A stretch of DNA of 64,000 bases from Arion vulgaris (GCA_020796225.1 CM036764.1:28150450-28214449), one strand, 5' to 3'; counted from the stretch's first letter, positions 43,176 to 55,305 are shown. Translations and numbers: made by a program. The notes: a model not told the origin generated them from the sequence alone.

Positions 43176-43274
43176 AGAATATTCTAACAAAGAGAAAAGA
43201 AAGTCACGTGGAAGTAGATAATTGGTGAAATATAAATATTATGTTTCGAGTCTAGAGATACATGATATAACTGT

Positions 43275-43645
43275 CACCCTCTATCCTGTGATTCCTTTGC
43301 CCCCTCCTCCTCCATGACAACCACAATGACATACCATTTTTCTCTGACATTGGCCGGCCTCTATATTGTGTTCCAACTGTGATTCATGTTTGTTCAGTTC
43401 CTGTTCTACCATTCTCCTCCAGGTAACTTTGGATCTTACACGTGTTCGTTTAGGCTTTTGTGTCGATCTCAGTGCAGTTTTTGTGATAGAGTAAGTCTCT
43501 ATGCGTAACACATGTCCGATCCATGTCTTTTGAATGATGGTGTTCATATGCTCTTGCTGATACTGTGTACGCAGTTCTTGGTTAGAGATCATTCTTGGCC
43601 AGAACACGGGAAAGATTGCAGACAAATTCTATAGAAGACGGAAAG
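43275..43645 (-). mobile_element. LINE reverse-transcriptase tail (RMISNQELRTQYQQEHM family), minus strand
   Basis: The minus strand encodes PRMISNQELRTQYQQEHMNT, IQKTWIGHVLRIETYSITKT, ALRSTQKPKRTRVRSKVTWR and RMVEQELNKHES. This tail type is not present elsewhere in the window. It is open for 114 codons but lacks the catalytic part. Confidence 0.85.
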
Positions 43646-43689
43646 TTTGAGTATAACTAATTCTGTCATTTTCCAGGATTCTTACCCGT

Positions 43690-45180
43690 TTAGTACGAGA
43701 AGAAAAAATGGAACGAATTCAAGAGAAGTGATGAAATCAGATAAATGTCTGGCCAACCACTAGTAACAACTGTTATAAGAAAGAGAAGATGGAGTTATGT
43801 TGGGTACACCTTGAGAAGAAATGTCTGGCCAACCGCTAGTAACAACTGTTATAAGAAAGAGAAGATGGAGTTATGTTGGGCATACCTTGAAAAGAAATGT
43901 CTGGTCAACCGCTAGTAACAACTGTTATAAGAAAGAAGATGGAGTTATGTTGGGCATACCTTGAGAAGAAATGTCTGGTCAACCACTAGTAACAACTGTT
44001 ATAATAAGGAGAAGATGGAGATATGTTGAATACACATTAAGAAGAAATGTCTGGCCAACCGCTAGTAACAACTGTTATAATAAGGAGAAGATGGAGATAT
44101 GTTGGGTACACCTTGAGAAGAAATGTCTGGTCAACCGTTAGTAACAACTGTTATAATAAGGAGAAGATGGAGATATGTTGGGTACACCTTGAGAAGAAAT
44201 GTCTGGCCAACCGCTAGTAACAACTGTTATAATAAGGAGAAGATGGAGATATGTTGGGTACACCTTGAGAAGAAATGTCTGGTCAACCGTTAGTAACAAC
44301 TGTTATAAAAAGGAGAAGGTGGAGATATGTTGGGTACACCTTGAGAAGAAATGTCTGGCCAACCGCTAGTAACAACTGTTATAATAAGGAGAAGATGGAG
44401 ATATGTTGGGTACACCTTGAGAAGAAATGTCTGGTCAACCGTTAGTAACAACTGTTATAAAAAGGAGAAGGTGGAGATATGTTGGGTACACCTTGAGAAG
44501 AAATGTCTGGCCAACCGCTAGTAACAACTGTTATAATAAGGAGAAGATGGAGATATGTTAGGTACACCTTGAGAAGAAATGTCTGGTCAACTGTTAGTAA
44601 CACTGTTATAAAAGGAGAAGGTGGAGATATGTTGGGTACACCTTGAGAAGAAATGTCTGGCCAACCGCTAGTAACAACTGTTATAATAAGGAGAGATGGA
44701 GATAGTTGGGTACACCTTGAGAAGAAATGTCTGGTCAACTGTTAGTAACTAACTGTTATAAAAAGGAGAAGGTGGAGATATGTTGGGTACACCTTGAGAA
44801 GAAATGTCTGGCCAACCGCTAGTAACAACTGTTATAATAAGGAGAAGATGGAGATATGTTGGGTACACCTTGAGAAGAAATGTCTGGTCAACCGTTAGTA
44901 ACAACTGTTATAAAAAGGAGAAGATGGAGATATGTTGAATACACCTTAAGAAGAAATTATCAAAGAATATCAAAGCAGGCATTGAAAGGGAATGCAAAGG
45001 GTTCAAGAAAGAGAGGACGACCTATGGAGACCCTGAAACGGATTTTGCTGAGAGAGGCAAGAAATATCGGTATCAGTTCCCTGGAGGAGATTAAGCGTGT
45101 TGCCCAGGATAGAGCGTTATTGAGAAATTGCTTGCAGGCCTATTTAACGTATAACGGTAGGAGAGCAATTATTATTAGTA
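43690..45180 (+). mobile_element. LINE reverse-transcriptase tail (MSGQPLVTTV family) containing an internal 76-bp array
   Basis: The element starts with a KKWNEFKRSDEIR-like segment near 43710. The part encoding MSGQPLVTTVIRR and RWRYVGYTLRRN is then repeated about 16 times (43746-44945). The normal tail follows: YQRISKQALKGN, SRKRGRPMETLKRILLREAR, SSLEEIKRVAQDRALLRNCL, and the stop. The 3' end is gtataacggtaggagagcaa plus an att run. Confidence 0.9.
43746..44945 (+). repeat. 76-bp array with two alternating unit types inside a LINE
   Basis: The unit of 76 bp includes gaaatgtctggccaaccgct, agtaacaactgttataataa and gttgggtacaccttgagaag. From about 44044 units alternate between a form with ggccaaccgc and a form with ggtcaaccgt. 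The two forms also differ at ataataag versus ataaaaag and agatgg versus aggtgg, so the true period is 152 bp. Because 76 is not a multiple of three, the coding frame is lost in each unit. Confidence 0.9.
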
Positions 45181-45234
45181 TCCATATAGTAAAGTTGATA
45201 GCGCTCAACTGCGGTATATATTAATCTTGGTTCT

Positions 45235-45750
45235 AATGTTGTATTGGACTGATTTCCAGACCGTGTGAAGAGTTCTTTTCTTACTCTGTATGCTTGTGAT
45301 GTCAGATCTAGCTCACCCTTCTTAGCTGATAACAAGATATGTGAAAGTAGCTGTATTTGGTACAATTTTGTCTTCTAGTTTGACTGGTCTATTATGGGCA
45401 ACCATAATCGGGGTCATTATTTCTGTTCTTTTCTGATTGATTTTCTGTCCAACAATCTGACTGTACTGGTTACAGCGGTAAGTTATTTCCTAGATACCTT
45501 TACGTGTGTTAGATAAAAGTGCAGCGTCATCTGCAAAGTCTAGTTCTTCCGTATGGAAGGGGAAAAAACGCATCTGATACATATTGTTTTACCTTCAGTT
45601 GTTTTACCTTCAGTTGTTTTACCTTCAGTTGTTTTACCTTCAGTTGTTTTACCTTCAGTTGTTTTACCCATCACGCAGTCAATGACACAATTAAATAGTA
45701 GTGATGATATTGAATATCCTTGTCGCACACCTGTTTGACTTCATATTTCA
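45235..45750 (-). mobile_element. LINE reverse-transcriptase palm with in-frame KTTEG repeat, minus strand
   Basis: The minus strand encodes the motif B region MRQGYSISSLLFNCVIDCVM, then five KTTEG repeats (45597-45666), and further downstream the catalytic box ELDFADDAALLS (about 45520-45550), followed by SQIVGQKINQKRTE. The order is right for an RT palm. One stop lies between the repeat and the FADD box. No other sequence in the window clearly matches this family. Confidence 0.82.
45597..45666. repeat. 15-bp minisatellite inside an RT palm, five units
   Basis: Tandem gttttaccttcagtt units, reading KTTEG on the minus strand. Confidence 0.93.
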
Positions 45751-45789
45751 ACGTAGAAGCTTCAGTATCGCATGTCACCAGTGTGTTGA

Positions 45790-46030
45790 CGGGGATCGCA
45801 GGGGGCACATAATAGTTGCACTGCGACCTACAAGGCTTGTCGTAAGAGGTAACTGAGGAAGGGTCTAGGAAGCTACCTAGTAAATAAAGCATCGCAGAAA
45901 TCTGATGTGCTGGTCTACTTGTACGTTACTGATACAACGTACACTCGCTCATAGGATCAGATCACATACAAATCAAAAAGAGTAATTAACAAGTGGTCGA
46001 TATGGGGTGCTCGAGTGAGAGGAGGTACTG
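45790..46030 (+). mobile_element. SINE-like repeat with GTCGTAAGAGG core
   Basis: Contains cactgcgacctacaaggctt, gtcgtaagaggtaactgagg, aggaagctacctagtaaata and an end tggtcgatatggggtgctcg. Confidence 0.82.
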
Positions 46031-46254
46031 CATGTAAGTTTGTGTAGTACTTTACACGATGCTTAACCAAACACAGAGGAATTCCGTACCTTATCACATA
46101 AATACATCTACGTTTTATTTTGTTAGAAAAGGGTTAAAGTCGCAAACATATTTCTGATGATATGAATATGAGAATAGACATATATATTATCAAAGTCCCG
46201 CCAACTCTCTTAAGGTCTCATTATTTCTAAAACAAACAATCGATGCTTTTTTTT
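46031..46254. other. No gene recognised
   Basis: AT-rich sequence between two SINEs. Confidence 0.4.
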
Positions 46255-46495
46255 TTATCTGAGCTCCGTTACATTTAAAAAAAAATCCCACTCTAACTTT
46301 AAAGGCAAAGTTATGACGTACATGCACCAGATTTTCTCATATGTCTCGGTTACTCTCTGCAGACATGGCACGCCTCCTGCTGAGAGTATTGCACAGAGCA
46401 CGAACTCTGTAGCTTCAGCAATAAACCTAGACTTCTCGGTACACAAAATGCATTCGTAAACCATAACCGAATCCATAACCTCCGTATTGCAAAGT
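46255..46495 (-). mobile_element. tRNA-derived SINE (GTTCGTGCTTTGTG family), minus strand
   Basis: On the minus strand: gaggttatggattcggttatg in the degenerate B box region, gctacagagttcgtgctctg, caatactctcagcaggaggc and a diverged tail. Confidence 0.78.
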
Positions 46496-46499
46496 TATT

Positions 46500-46878
46500 G
46501 GTTACTAAACTGACGTCATTGCACTCAGGGCAGACCCATAGGTGCTCAGTCTCCCCAACAGATATCGAAGAGTATGCATACTGATGGTTCCTGTGGCTCG
46601 CTGATTAAACACACCTCTCACTCTGCCTCTCAGGCATCCAGTTCAACTTGAACAACGGGTAACTCCAAACTGCTTAAATCGCTTGATCGATTCAACATCG
46701 ATTTTAGTGTCCTCATCCAACAGAGAGTCGTGAAGAGACCGAAGAATATCCCCTTATCCATCTTCAACTCCCCAACAATCGATGCTGTTGATGCAAGCCT
46801 GCCCGCTCTCTCATTACCGTAAACACCCGCATGCCCAGGACAGTATATCCACGTAAGCAGCTGGAGGTTAGAATTGCA
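46500..46878 (-). mobile_element. LINE RNase H fragment, minus strand
   Basis: Nearly the same as 18130-18510, including agtctccccaacagatatcg, ctcctcatccaacagagagt-type sequence and cgctctctcattaccgtaaa, which on the minus strand encodes GNERAG/AD of RNase H. Truncated after the ctggaggttagaa segment. Confidence 0.82.
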
Positions 46879-47027
46879 AAGTAAAATGCTTTACCTACTT
46901 TGCCATTGTCCCACTCCTACTGAGAATTTCCAACCTGGGACTTGGTAAATACGGAGCCAGCGCTTTAACCTCTTTGATACCTCGGCTCTCGATGGAAAAA
47001 GTGACATATGGGATGTGATTGCAGGGA

Positions 47028-47265
47028 GAGACATTTCGGACGAAGTAGTTAAACGCCTTACGTTCTGAATCTTCTATGTTCGAATCCAGTCACCGCAATT
47101 CGGTTTCACGAGTGATTCTTTTTCCAGAGATCCCTTACGATTTACACTAGACCTATAAAGTTGCGTTTTGTGCAATACCCTAGGCAAGTTGGGTGTCATT
47201 TCTTCACAGAATGATTACGCCATATGAGAATCCCAATTTATTGAAGCAAACCCTTCTCAATTAGA
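47028..47265 (+). mobile_element. tRNA-derived SINE (GTTCGTGCTTTGTG family)
   Basis: The head includes gaagtagttaaacgccttac and the B box tgttcgaatccagtcac. The body follows with cacgagtgattctttttcca, a diverged cgttttgtgcaataccctag and aattattgaagcaaaccctt-like end sequence. Confidence 0.72.
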
Positions 47266-47339
47266 ATCTATGTTTAGTAACATTTGCTAAAATAATGTAA
47301 TGTAAAATTTGTGATTGCAAACAAAGAAAATTAAAATGT

Positions 47340-48065
47340 ATTGACCCGATGCTTAAAAGCTTAGGGAAAAAAATACACGATGACAATAATAGACATCAAA
47401 TAAACAATGGGGGCCTGAAGTATGGTGACCAGCTTGCGCCACTGTTTAGGCATCAAAACATTTCACTGACAGCTAAGCATCAGATGATCAACATTATTTT
47501 CATACCTACGTTGTGTTACCAGAGCCAAACATGGAAAATGAGCAAAGCACAGTCACAAAAATAACTACATGTGAAATGCGCTGCCTGCGAAAAGTTACCA
47601 ACAACACCAGAAAAGACAGAGTCACCAACATTAGCATAAGAAAGAAAGTTGGCACAGAGCCTTGCTTGAATTACATTGAGATCAGAGAAACAAAGAATGA
47701 AGTGGTTTGGACACTTACTAAGAATGCATTCAAACGCCACAGTATACAGAATCTTCTACAACAGAACATCAGGAAAGAAGGCGAGAGAAATACCGCGAAA
47801 AATATGGTTAGATGGCATAGCAGAATCCTGTCAAAGAGCAAAAATAACAATCGCCCAACCCACCAGAACTGCGCAAGAAAAAACAGAAAAACTACGATAC
47901 TGGGCAACAACCCGGTAGCAGTGTGACGACACTGGGCAACAACCCGGTAGCAGTGTGACGACACTGGGCAACAACCAGGTAGCAGTGTGACGACACTGGG
48001 CAACAACCCGGTAGCAGTGTGACGACACTGGGCAACAACCCGGTAGCAGTGTGACGACAAAAGAA
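47340..48065 (+). mobile_element. LINE reverse-transcriptase tail (CEMRCLRKVTNNTRKDRV family) with 32-bp 3'-end array
   Basis: Encodes the thumb QLAPLFRHQNISLTAKHQMI and PTLCYQSQTWKM, then in a second frame ITTCEMRCLRKVTNNTRKDR and TNISIRKKVGTEPCLNYIEI. In a third frame come QRMKWFGHLLRMHSNATVYR, then RKIWLDGIAESCQRAK and LRYWATTR. The stop at about 47919 lies in the first unit of a 3' array. Frameshifts make it non-functional. Confidence 0.85.
47899..48060. repeat. 32-bp repeat at a LINE 3' end, five units
   Basis: Five units with tgggcaacaacccggtagca plus gtgtgacgacac. The last is followed by aaaagaagaag. Other copies of this LINE 3' end (33104, 11752) carry a single unit. Confidence 0.92.
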
Positions 48066-49029
48066 GAAGACCTGAGATATTAAGAACTAGTACGTGCATT
48101 TACAATATTTTGAAAAGTGAAAAATTCGGGGAAAAAAGAACAGTCAGAGTCCAATCGATGATTTAACAGTAAAGATAACAAGAGAGACATCCATTTCCCG
48201 TTCAAAGAGTTCAGATTGATTATGCTAAGTAGCCAGCCATGTCTGGCGAGACAGAAGAGCTCCACAACGTGATGTCTTCATTTACTTGTCCATTAAACTT
48301 CACTGACTTTAGCACGTCCCCACCACAATGTGTTTAGGCACATCTCATTAAACTTCAATAGCTTGTAGACACTTGCTCTCATTTGAAACGACTATTCGAC
48401 TTCAGTAAAGACCTCTAGAATCTGATCTCAGGCTCGTTGATTGAGGCCTGAAGCAATCTACACATGCTGGATGACTCTTAAGAATTTCTCACTCATCAAA
48501 TGTGTCCACATGAGTTACTCCCTTCAACTGTGTCTTCAGATTACCGGCCTTGTGAAATGTCCAAGAAACTGGAACGACGTTGTGAAGTAACAGCCTATTG
48601 ATACAATAATTACTATAACAGCTCATCTAACAATACCAACTCTGGACATTAACTAACGAACAGTGAAAGAAATATCGACGCCTCTGAAATGAGATGTGTT
48701 GAGATACAAGAAATTCGAATAACGAAAATTTTTGTCTGTCCAAGATAGACATACAGCTGTCATAGGTTTAATGATAGGAGGATTCTTAGTAATGTGTAAG
48801 CATGTCTCTTATTATCACTACATGTATATAAATGAAGACTATGTAAACATGTCTCTTATTATCGATATGAGGGGAAAACTATGTATCAAGACGTAAAATC
48901 ACAGTACTGTAGTTTTGCAAAGTACAAAAACTATATTCAGCAACGTTTCGGCCAGAAGGACGTTATCATCGCTGTAGAAAATCTTGACTATATTTTAATT
49001 TTAAGGGCCGTTAGAGATTTGTTGTCTGA
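48066..49029. other. No gene; a short duplication and a LINE-end motif
   Basis: 48780-48890 contains two copies of a segment with catgtctcttattatc. 48925-48970 contains the cagcaacgtttcggccagaa motif of LINE ends. No coding sequence supported. Confidence 0.45.
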
Positions 49030-49290
49030 TTGTATATTTTAGGTGGTGTCTGTGGCTTAGGGGATAGTGGCTCGGTCAATTAACCCCTACGTTCTGAGTT
49101 CGAATCACGATGCTGACAGTTTGGTTGCAAATTGTTTCGCGTGAATTTTTACAAAAGGACGTTGGCACCACCCGTTCAGAAAGCAATGGCAAACTACTGA
49201 ACTTAATAATGCCTAGAAAAATCAAATACAGCGTTAAAAAGCTGAGGTTGATTCGCAAAGTCCTGTAAAATATATGCAATTAACTTTGTT
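49030..49290 (+). mobile_element. tRNA-derived SINE (AAAGCAATGGCAAACTACTG core)
   Basis: Full-length: ggtgtctgtggcttagggga, B box gagttcgaatcacg, core agaaagcaatggcaaactac, and a tail tgattcgcaaagtcctgtaa to gcaattaac. Confidence 0.88.
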
Positions 49291-49372
49291 TTTAATATGT
49301 TATGTCTGCCGTCCAAAAAGTCTGAATGTCTTCTCTTCTGTTGTATTCTTTGCTTGATAAGGGCATTTTGTT

Positions 49373-49618
49373 CTTCTTCTTCAAACGCTCCATATCGACC
49401 ACTTGTTAACCATTCTTTGTGATTTGTATGTCATAAGAGAGTTGTACGTTGTGCCAGTTATGCGCCTATAAGTAGGCCAGCACATCCGATTTCTGAGATG
49501 CCTTTTACTTACTAGGGTAGCTTCCCTAGGTTATACATCAGTCGCCTCTAACGACATGCCTTGTAAGTCGCAGCGGTACTATTCTTTGCTTCCTTTACAG
49601 ACCCCGGCACCACAATGG
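49373..49618 (-). mobile_element. SINE-like repeat with GTCGTAAGAGG core, minus strand
   Basis: On the minus strand the core is catgtcgttagaggcgactg, preceded by ccactgc-type sequence and followed by gggaagctaccctagtaagt. It ends near ggtcgatatggagcgtttga. Confidence 0.85.
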
Positions 49619-51861
49619 TGTCATTTTGGTCGAAATGTCGCTGTATATTGCTTTTGTACACAAAAGCATAAAGAACCGTTTGAAAACTGAATAGAAAAAG
49701 ATGAGTTGAATAATGTAGCACGCCATCATGATCCTCATCATTATCGTTATTATCAAATTCTGTGCATGTCCATTTGACGTTGACGATCATCTATCACATC
49801 AACGTTTCTTTCCACAAATCAATCATATGTTGAGCAACTGCTAATCTGGTTTTTCTTTGCAAATGTTCTCATATTTGTGTATTTCTTATTGAAGAGCATG
49901 TGACCGCTAAATGATTTGATCCTATTTCATTGGCTAACTTGAAGTCGCGTCAAACATATCAAGCGCTTGAGCATTGCAAGATTTAATAGCTGTTTGTTTT
50001 AAAATCGCAATGATGAGGTTACTAGAACTACGTACAACGCATCGTAGACGCCCCATAATATTTTCTTCACAAATGTAATCATTTTTTATATAAGCATATT
50101 ATTTTGTCAACAGTTCAATCTTCCTTTATTATGCATCTGCGTAAGTCTAAACCACAATTGAACTATACACACCAGAAAGCTGACAAACACAACAATAGAC
50201 TAGACAAGAAAAGCATCAACAAAGTGAGAATTTAAGTTATGTTTGTATGCTCGTTTTCCCAGCGGACATTTCTTTGGGGATGTTAGCAAGCGATTAAGGA
50301 ATGCATGGCAGAAGGATGTTGAAAGTGTCCATAGAAATCCAATTGAACTCATATTCCCCCTTCTCCTGACTCGCTTTCTCGCTTCGCTGTTGTTTATTCT
50401 TCCAGCTGGAGCCTTAATGGCGCGTCACAATTTAATTTGACCAATGACAGTTGGCACAACAAGGGGAGAAAAATCACATTAACATTCACATAAATGACCA
50501 AAGAAGCGTAAACTATTTCAGGGGTACTTTCATCACAAAAAATACAAATAAGAATAATAGAATACAAAAATACAAAAACGAATCATTCAGCGTTTGGTTT
50601 TGACGTTTCTAAGCCGGAGATATGGCACCGGGAGGAAGCTATGAATAGAACTATGAGGGTAGAATACCGAGAGGATTTGGGTTCGATTATACTGAATCAA
50701 GGGTGGTCAGTAAAGAGAAGAGACTGCCGACAGAAATTAATACTCATAAACGGGAGGTACAATTTCAAGATCAGCTGAACCTCGTGCATATTACGATCAA
50801 ATGATGGGGGCTTCTCACGTAAAACTCGTGCAGTTTTTACATGTACACGTGGCACCCTCAATGAAAACAGCGTGCCTAACAATCGTACGGAAGCCTCCAT
50901 GTTTTTGTCGTTCACATATAATGTAACAGAACGTCGTCTGGCATATCCAGGATTACGGCATTAGAGTATAAACAGCTTTCTAGTGTGAAATATAGTGGGC
51001 AAAGTTTGTTCACATGAGTTCCGAGTCTAAAGCCGCGTGTGGCAATGAGACTAAGAGAAAATGTATTACATTCAAATTGGTGTGATTTCAGCGATGATTG
51101 TGCTTTATTAACGTATTAAATACTATTTAACTTGATATTTGGCATCACGCACTTCCACAAACAATTGGACTTTATGAGGCCAGCATTTGAGACGTACTTC
51201 AACAGTCATTGACAACTCTTCTATTGATCTAAAGCTAGTATAACTGACATTTGTGTGTTCCTGTGTAAGGAATAAAATAACGGATGACAGTAGATCACAA
51301 TATCATTGGATTAAATCATCATTCTTTGTCTTTCATTTATTTCAAATGTGGTTGAGGGTAGCTTGGTTAGGTCATTGGTAATATTTGATCCATGATAGTA
51401 ATTGTCTTCTTCTTGTCTCTGATCCTGTTTTGCTTCTCATCATCAGGATAGGAAAAGATTTATAGAAAGGGTTTTAGTGTGCGCTTTTATAACATGTGTT
51501 GTTCGCATCCTATGTTATTTCTGTGGTTCATTTTTGAGGAGGACTTTTTAACTTTGTGTCAATTGTATGAGAGTAGCATTGTTCTTTCAGACGCACTGTC
51601 TGTTGGAAATCTTATTATCTTGCCGAACTATTTCATTTGTTGTTTCTTGATCAAGTTGAGTACTGATATTGTACCAAATTTTTTCCCTGAAGTCTTCATT
51701 TCTAAACCTGTCTGTTTTTTATATTCTCTGTGTTCTGTGTAGGCACGTTATCTCTGTCGTGACTAGTTTTCTTCTATCGTTAATAGTAATCGTCAATAGG
51801 CGAGTTATCATCGTTTCTTTGTCTTGTTTATTCATGTGATGCCATTGAGAGAAAAATATGT
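49619..51861. other. Low-repeat block in the presumed Pax6 intron
   Basis: More than 2 kb in which I recognise no repeat family present elsewhere in the window. It contains tttattatgcatctgcgt, ggcgcgtcacaatttaattt and ccaatgacagttggc, which look like possible transcription-factor sites. Open frames at 50243-50440 and 51479-51742 resemble no known protein. 51340-51830 may be old minus-strand retroelement sequence. Possible regulatory DNA, by inference only. Confidence 0.4.
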
Positions 51862-54800
51862 GCCAAGAGTTGTACCTTACAAAAGAATATTAAGAACCAC
51901 ATCGACAACTGACTAGTGTAGATATTATACAAAAGAATCACATCGACAACTGACTAGTGTAGATATTATACAAAAGAATCACATCGACAGCTGACTAGTG
52001 TAGATATTATACAAAAGAATCACATCGACAGCTGACTAGTGTAGATATTATACAAAAGAATCACATCGACAACTGACTAGTGTAGATATTATACAAAAGA
52101 ATCACATCGACAGCTGACTAGTGTAGATATTATACAAAAGAATCACATCGACAACTGACTAGTGTAGATATTATACAAAAGAATCACAACGACAGCTGAC
52201 TAGTGTAGATATTATACAAAAGAATGTTAGAACACATCGACAGCTGACTAGTGTAGATATTATACAAAAGAATGTTGAGAACCACATCGACAGCTGACTA
52301 GTGTAGATATTATACAAAAGAATGTTAAGAATCACATCGACAGCTGACTAGTGTAGATAGTATACAAAAGAATGTTAAAAGAATCACATCGACAGCTGAC
52401 TAGTGTAGATATTATACAAAAGAATGTTAAGAATCACATCGACAGCTGACTAGTGTAGATATTATACAAAAGAATGTTAAAAGAATCACATCGACAGCTG
52501 ACTAGTGTAGATATTATACAAAAGAATGTTAAGAATCGCATCGACAGCTGACTAGTTAGATATTATACAAAGAATGTTAAAGAATCACATCGACAGCTGA
52601 CTAGTGTAGATATTATACAAAAGAATTTTAAGAATCACATCGACAGCTGACTAGTGTAGATATTATACAAAAGAATGTTAAGAATCACATCGACAGCTGA
52701 CTAGTGTAGATATTATACAAAAGAATATTAAGAGTCAATCGACAGCTGACTAGTGTAGATATTATACAAAAGGATCACATCGACAGCTGACTAGTGTAGA
52801 TATTATGCAAAAGAATGTTAAGAATCACATCGACAGCTGACTAGTGTAGATATTATACAAAAGAATATTAAGAATCACATCGACAGCTGACTAGTGTAGA
52901 TATTAAACAAAAGAATATTAAGAATCACATCGACAACTGACTAGTGTAGATATTATACAAAAGAATATTAAGAATAACATCGACAACTGACTAGTGTAGA
53001 TATTATACAAAAGAATCACATCGACAACTGACTAGTGTAGATATTATACAAAAGAATCACATCGACAGCTGACTAGTGTAGATAGTATACAAAAAGTTAA
53101 GAATCACATCGACAGCTGACTAGTGTAGATATTATACAAAAGAATGTTAAGAATCACATCGACAGCTGACTAGTGTAGATATTATACAAAAGAATCACAT
53201 CGACAACTGACTAGTGTAGATATTATACAAAAGAATCACAACGACAGCTGACTAGTGTAGATATTATACAAAAGAATGTTGAGAACCACATCGACAGCTG
53301 ACTAGTGTAGATATTATACAAAAGAATGTTAAGAATCACATCGACAGCTGACTAGTGTAGATATTATACAAAAGAATATTAAGAGTCATATCGACAGCTG
53401 ACTAGTGTAGATATTATACAAAAGATACACGACAGCTGACTAGTGTAGATATTATACAAAAGAATGTTAAGAATCACATCGACAGCTGACTAGTGTAGAT
53501 ATTATACAAAAGAATATTAAGAATCACATCGACAGCTGACTAGTGTAGATATTAAACAAAAGAATATTAAGAATCACATCGACAACTGACTAGTGTAGAT
53601 ATTATACAAAAGAATATTAAGAATCACATCGACAACTGACTAGTGTAGATATTATACAAAAGAATCACATCGACAACTGATTAGTGTAGATATTATACAA
53701 AAGAATCACATCGACAGCTGACTAGTGTAGATATTATACAAAAGAATCACATCGACAACTGACTAGTGTAGATATTATACAAAAGAATCACATCGACAGC
53801 TGACTAGTGTAGATATTATACAAAAGAATGTTCAGAATCACATCGACAGCTGACTAGTGTAGATATTATACAAAAGAATGTTAAGAATCACATCGACAGC
53901 TGACTAGTGTAGATATTATACAAAAGAATGTTAAGAATCACATCGACAACTGACTAGTGTAGATATTATACAAAAGAATGTTAAGAATCACATCGACAGC
54001 TGACTAGTGTAGATATTATACAAAAGAATGTTAAGAATCACATCGACAGCTGACTAGTGTAGATATTATACAAAAGAATGTTAAGAATCACATTGACAAC
54101 TGACTAGTGTAGATATTATACAAAAGAATGTTAAGAATCACATCGACAACTGACTAGTGTAGATATTATACAAAAGAATGGTAAAAGAATCACATCGACA
54201 ACTGACTAGTGTAGATATTATGCAAAAGAAAGTTCAGAATCACATCGACAGCTGACTAGTGTAGATACTATACACAAGAATGTTAAAAGAATCCCATCGA
54301 CAACTGACTAGTGTAGATATTATACAAAAGAATCACATCGACAACTGACTAGTGTAGATATTATACAAAAGAATGTTAAAAGAATCACATCGACAACTGA
54401 CTAGTGTAGATATTATACAAAAGAATGTTAAGAATCACATCGACAGCTGACTAGTGTAGATATTATACAAAAGAATGTTAAGAATCACATCGACAGCTGA
54501 CTAGTGTAGATATTATACAAAAGAATGTTAAGAATCACATCGACAACTGACTAGTGTAGATATTATACAAAAGAATGTTAAAAGAATCACATCGACAACT
54601 GACTAGTGTAGATATTATGCAAAAGAAAGTTCAGAATCACATCGACAGCTGACTAGTGTAGATACTATACACAAGAATGTTAAAAGAATCCCATCGACAA
54701 CTGACTAGTGTAGATATTATACAAAAGAATCACATCGACAACTGACTAGTGTAGATATTATACAAAAGAATCACATCGACAACTGACTAGTGTAGATATT

Positions 54801-55305
54801 ATACAAAAGAATGTTAAAAGAATCACATCGACAACTGACTAGTGTAGATATTATACAAAAGAATGTTAAAAGAATCACATCGACAACTGACTAGTGTAGA
54901 TATTATACACAAGAATGTTAAGAATCACATCGACAACTGACTAGTGTAGATATTATACAAAAGAATGTTAAAAGAATCACATCGACAACTGACTAGTGTA
55001 GATATTATACAAAAGAATGTTAAAAGAATCACATCGACAACTGACTAGTGTAGATATTATACAAAAGAATGTTCAGAATCACATCGACAGCTGACTAGTG
55101 TAGATATTATACACAAGAATGTTAAGAATCACATCGACAACTGACTAGTGTAGATATTATACACAAGAATGTTAAAAGATTCACATCGACAACTGACTAG
55201 TGTAGATATTATACAAAAGAGTATTAAGAATCACATCGACAACTGACTAGTGTAGATATTATACAAAAGAATCACATCGACAACTGACTAGTGTAGATAT
55301 TAGTA
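51862..55305. repeat. Array of about 75 units of 41 or 50-52 bp
   Basis: The short unit of 41 bp contains cacatcgacagctgactagt and gtagatattatacaaaagaa. The long unit adds a short block such as aatgttaag or aatgttaaaag. Cagctg and caactg versions of the central CANNTG alternate irregularly. Longer duplications are visible: a rare attaaacaaaag variant recurs 649 bp apart (52901 and 53550), and a block with atgcaaaagaaagttcagaa recurs 397 bp apart (54221 and 54618). Confidence 0.95.

Noticed and set aside
50243..50440. Small protein of 65 residues with a hydrophobic stretch
   Set aside because: No similarity recognised and no supporting signals; the block is better explained as non-coding.
51862..55305. 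CRISPR-like regular repeats
   Set aside because: Units are directly adjacent tandem copies without unique spacers, and the DNA is animal nuclear DNA with intron-containing genes.
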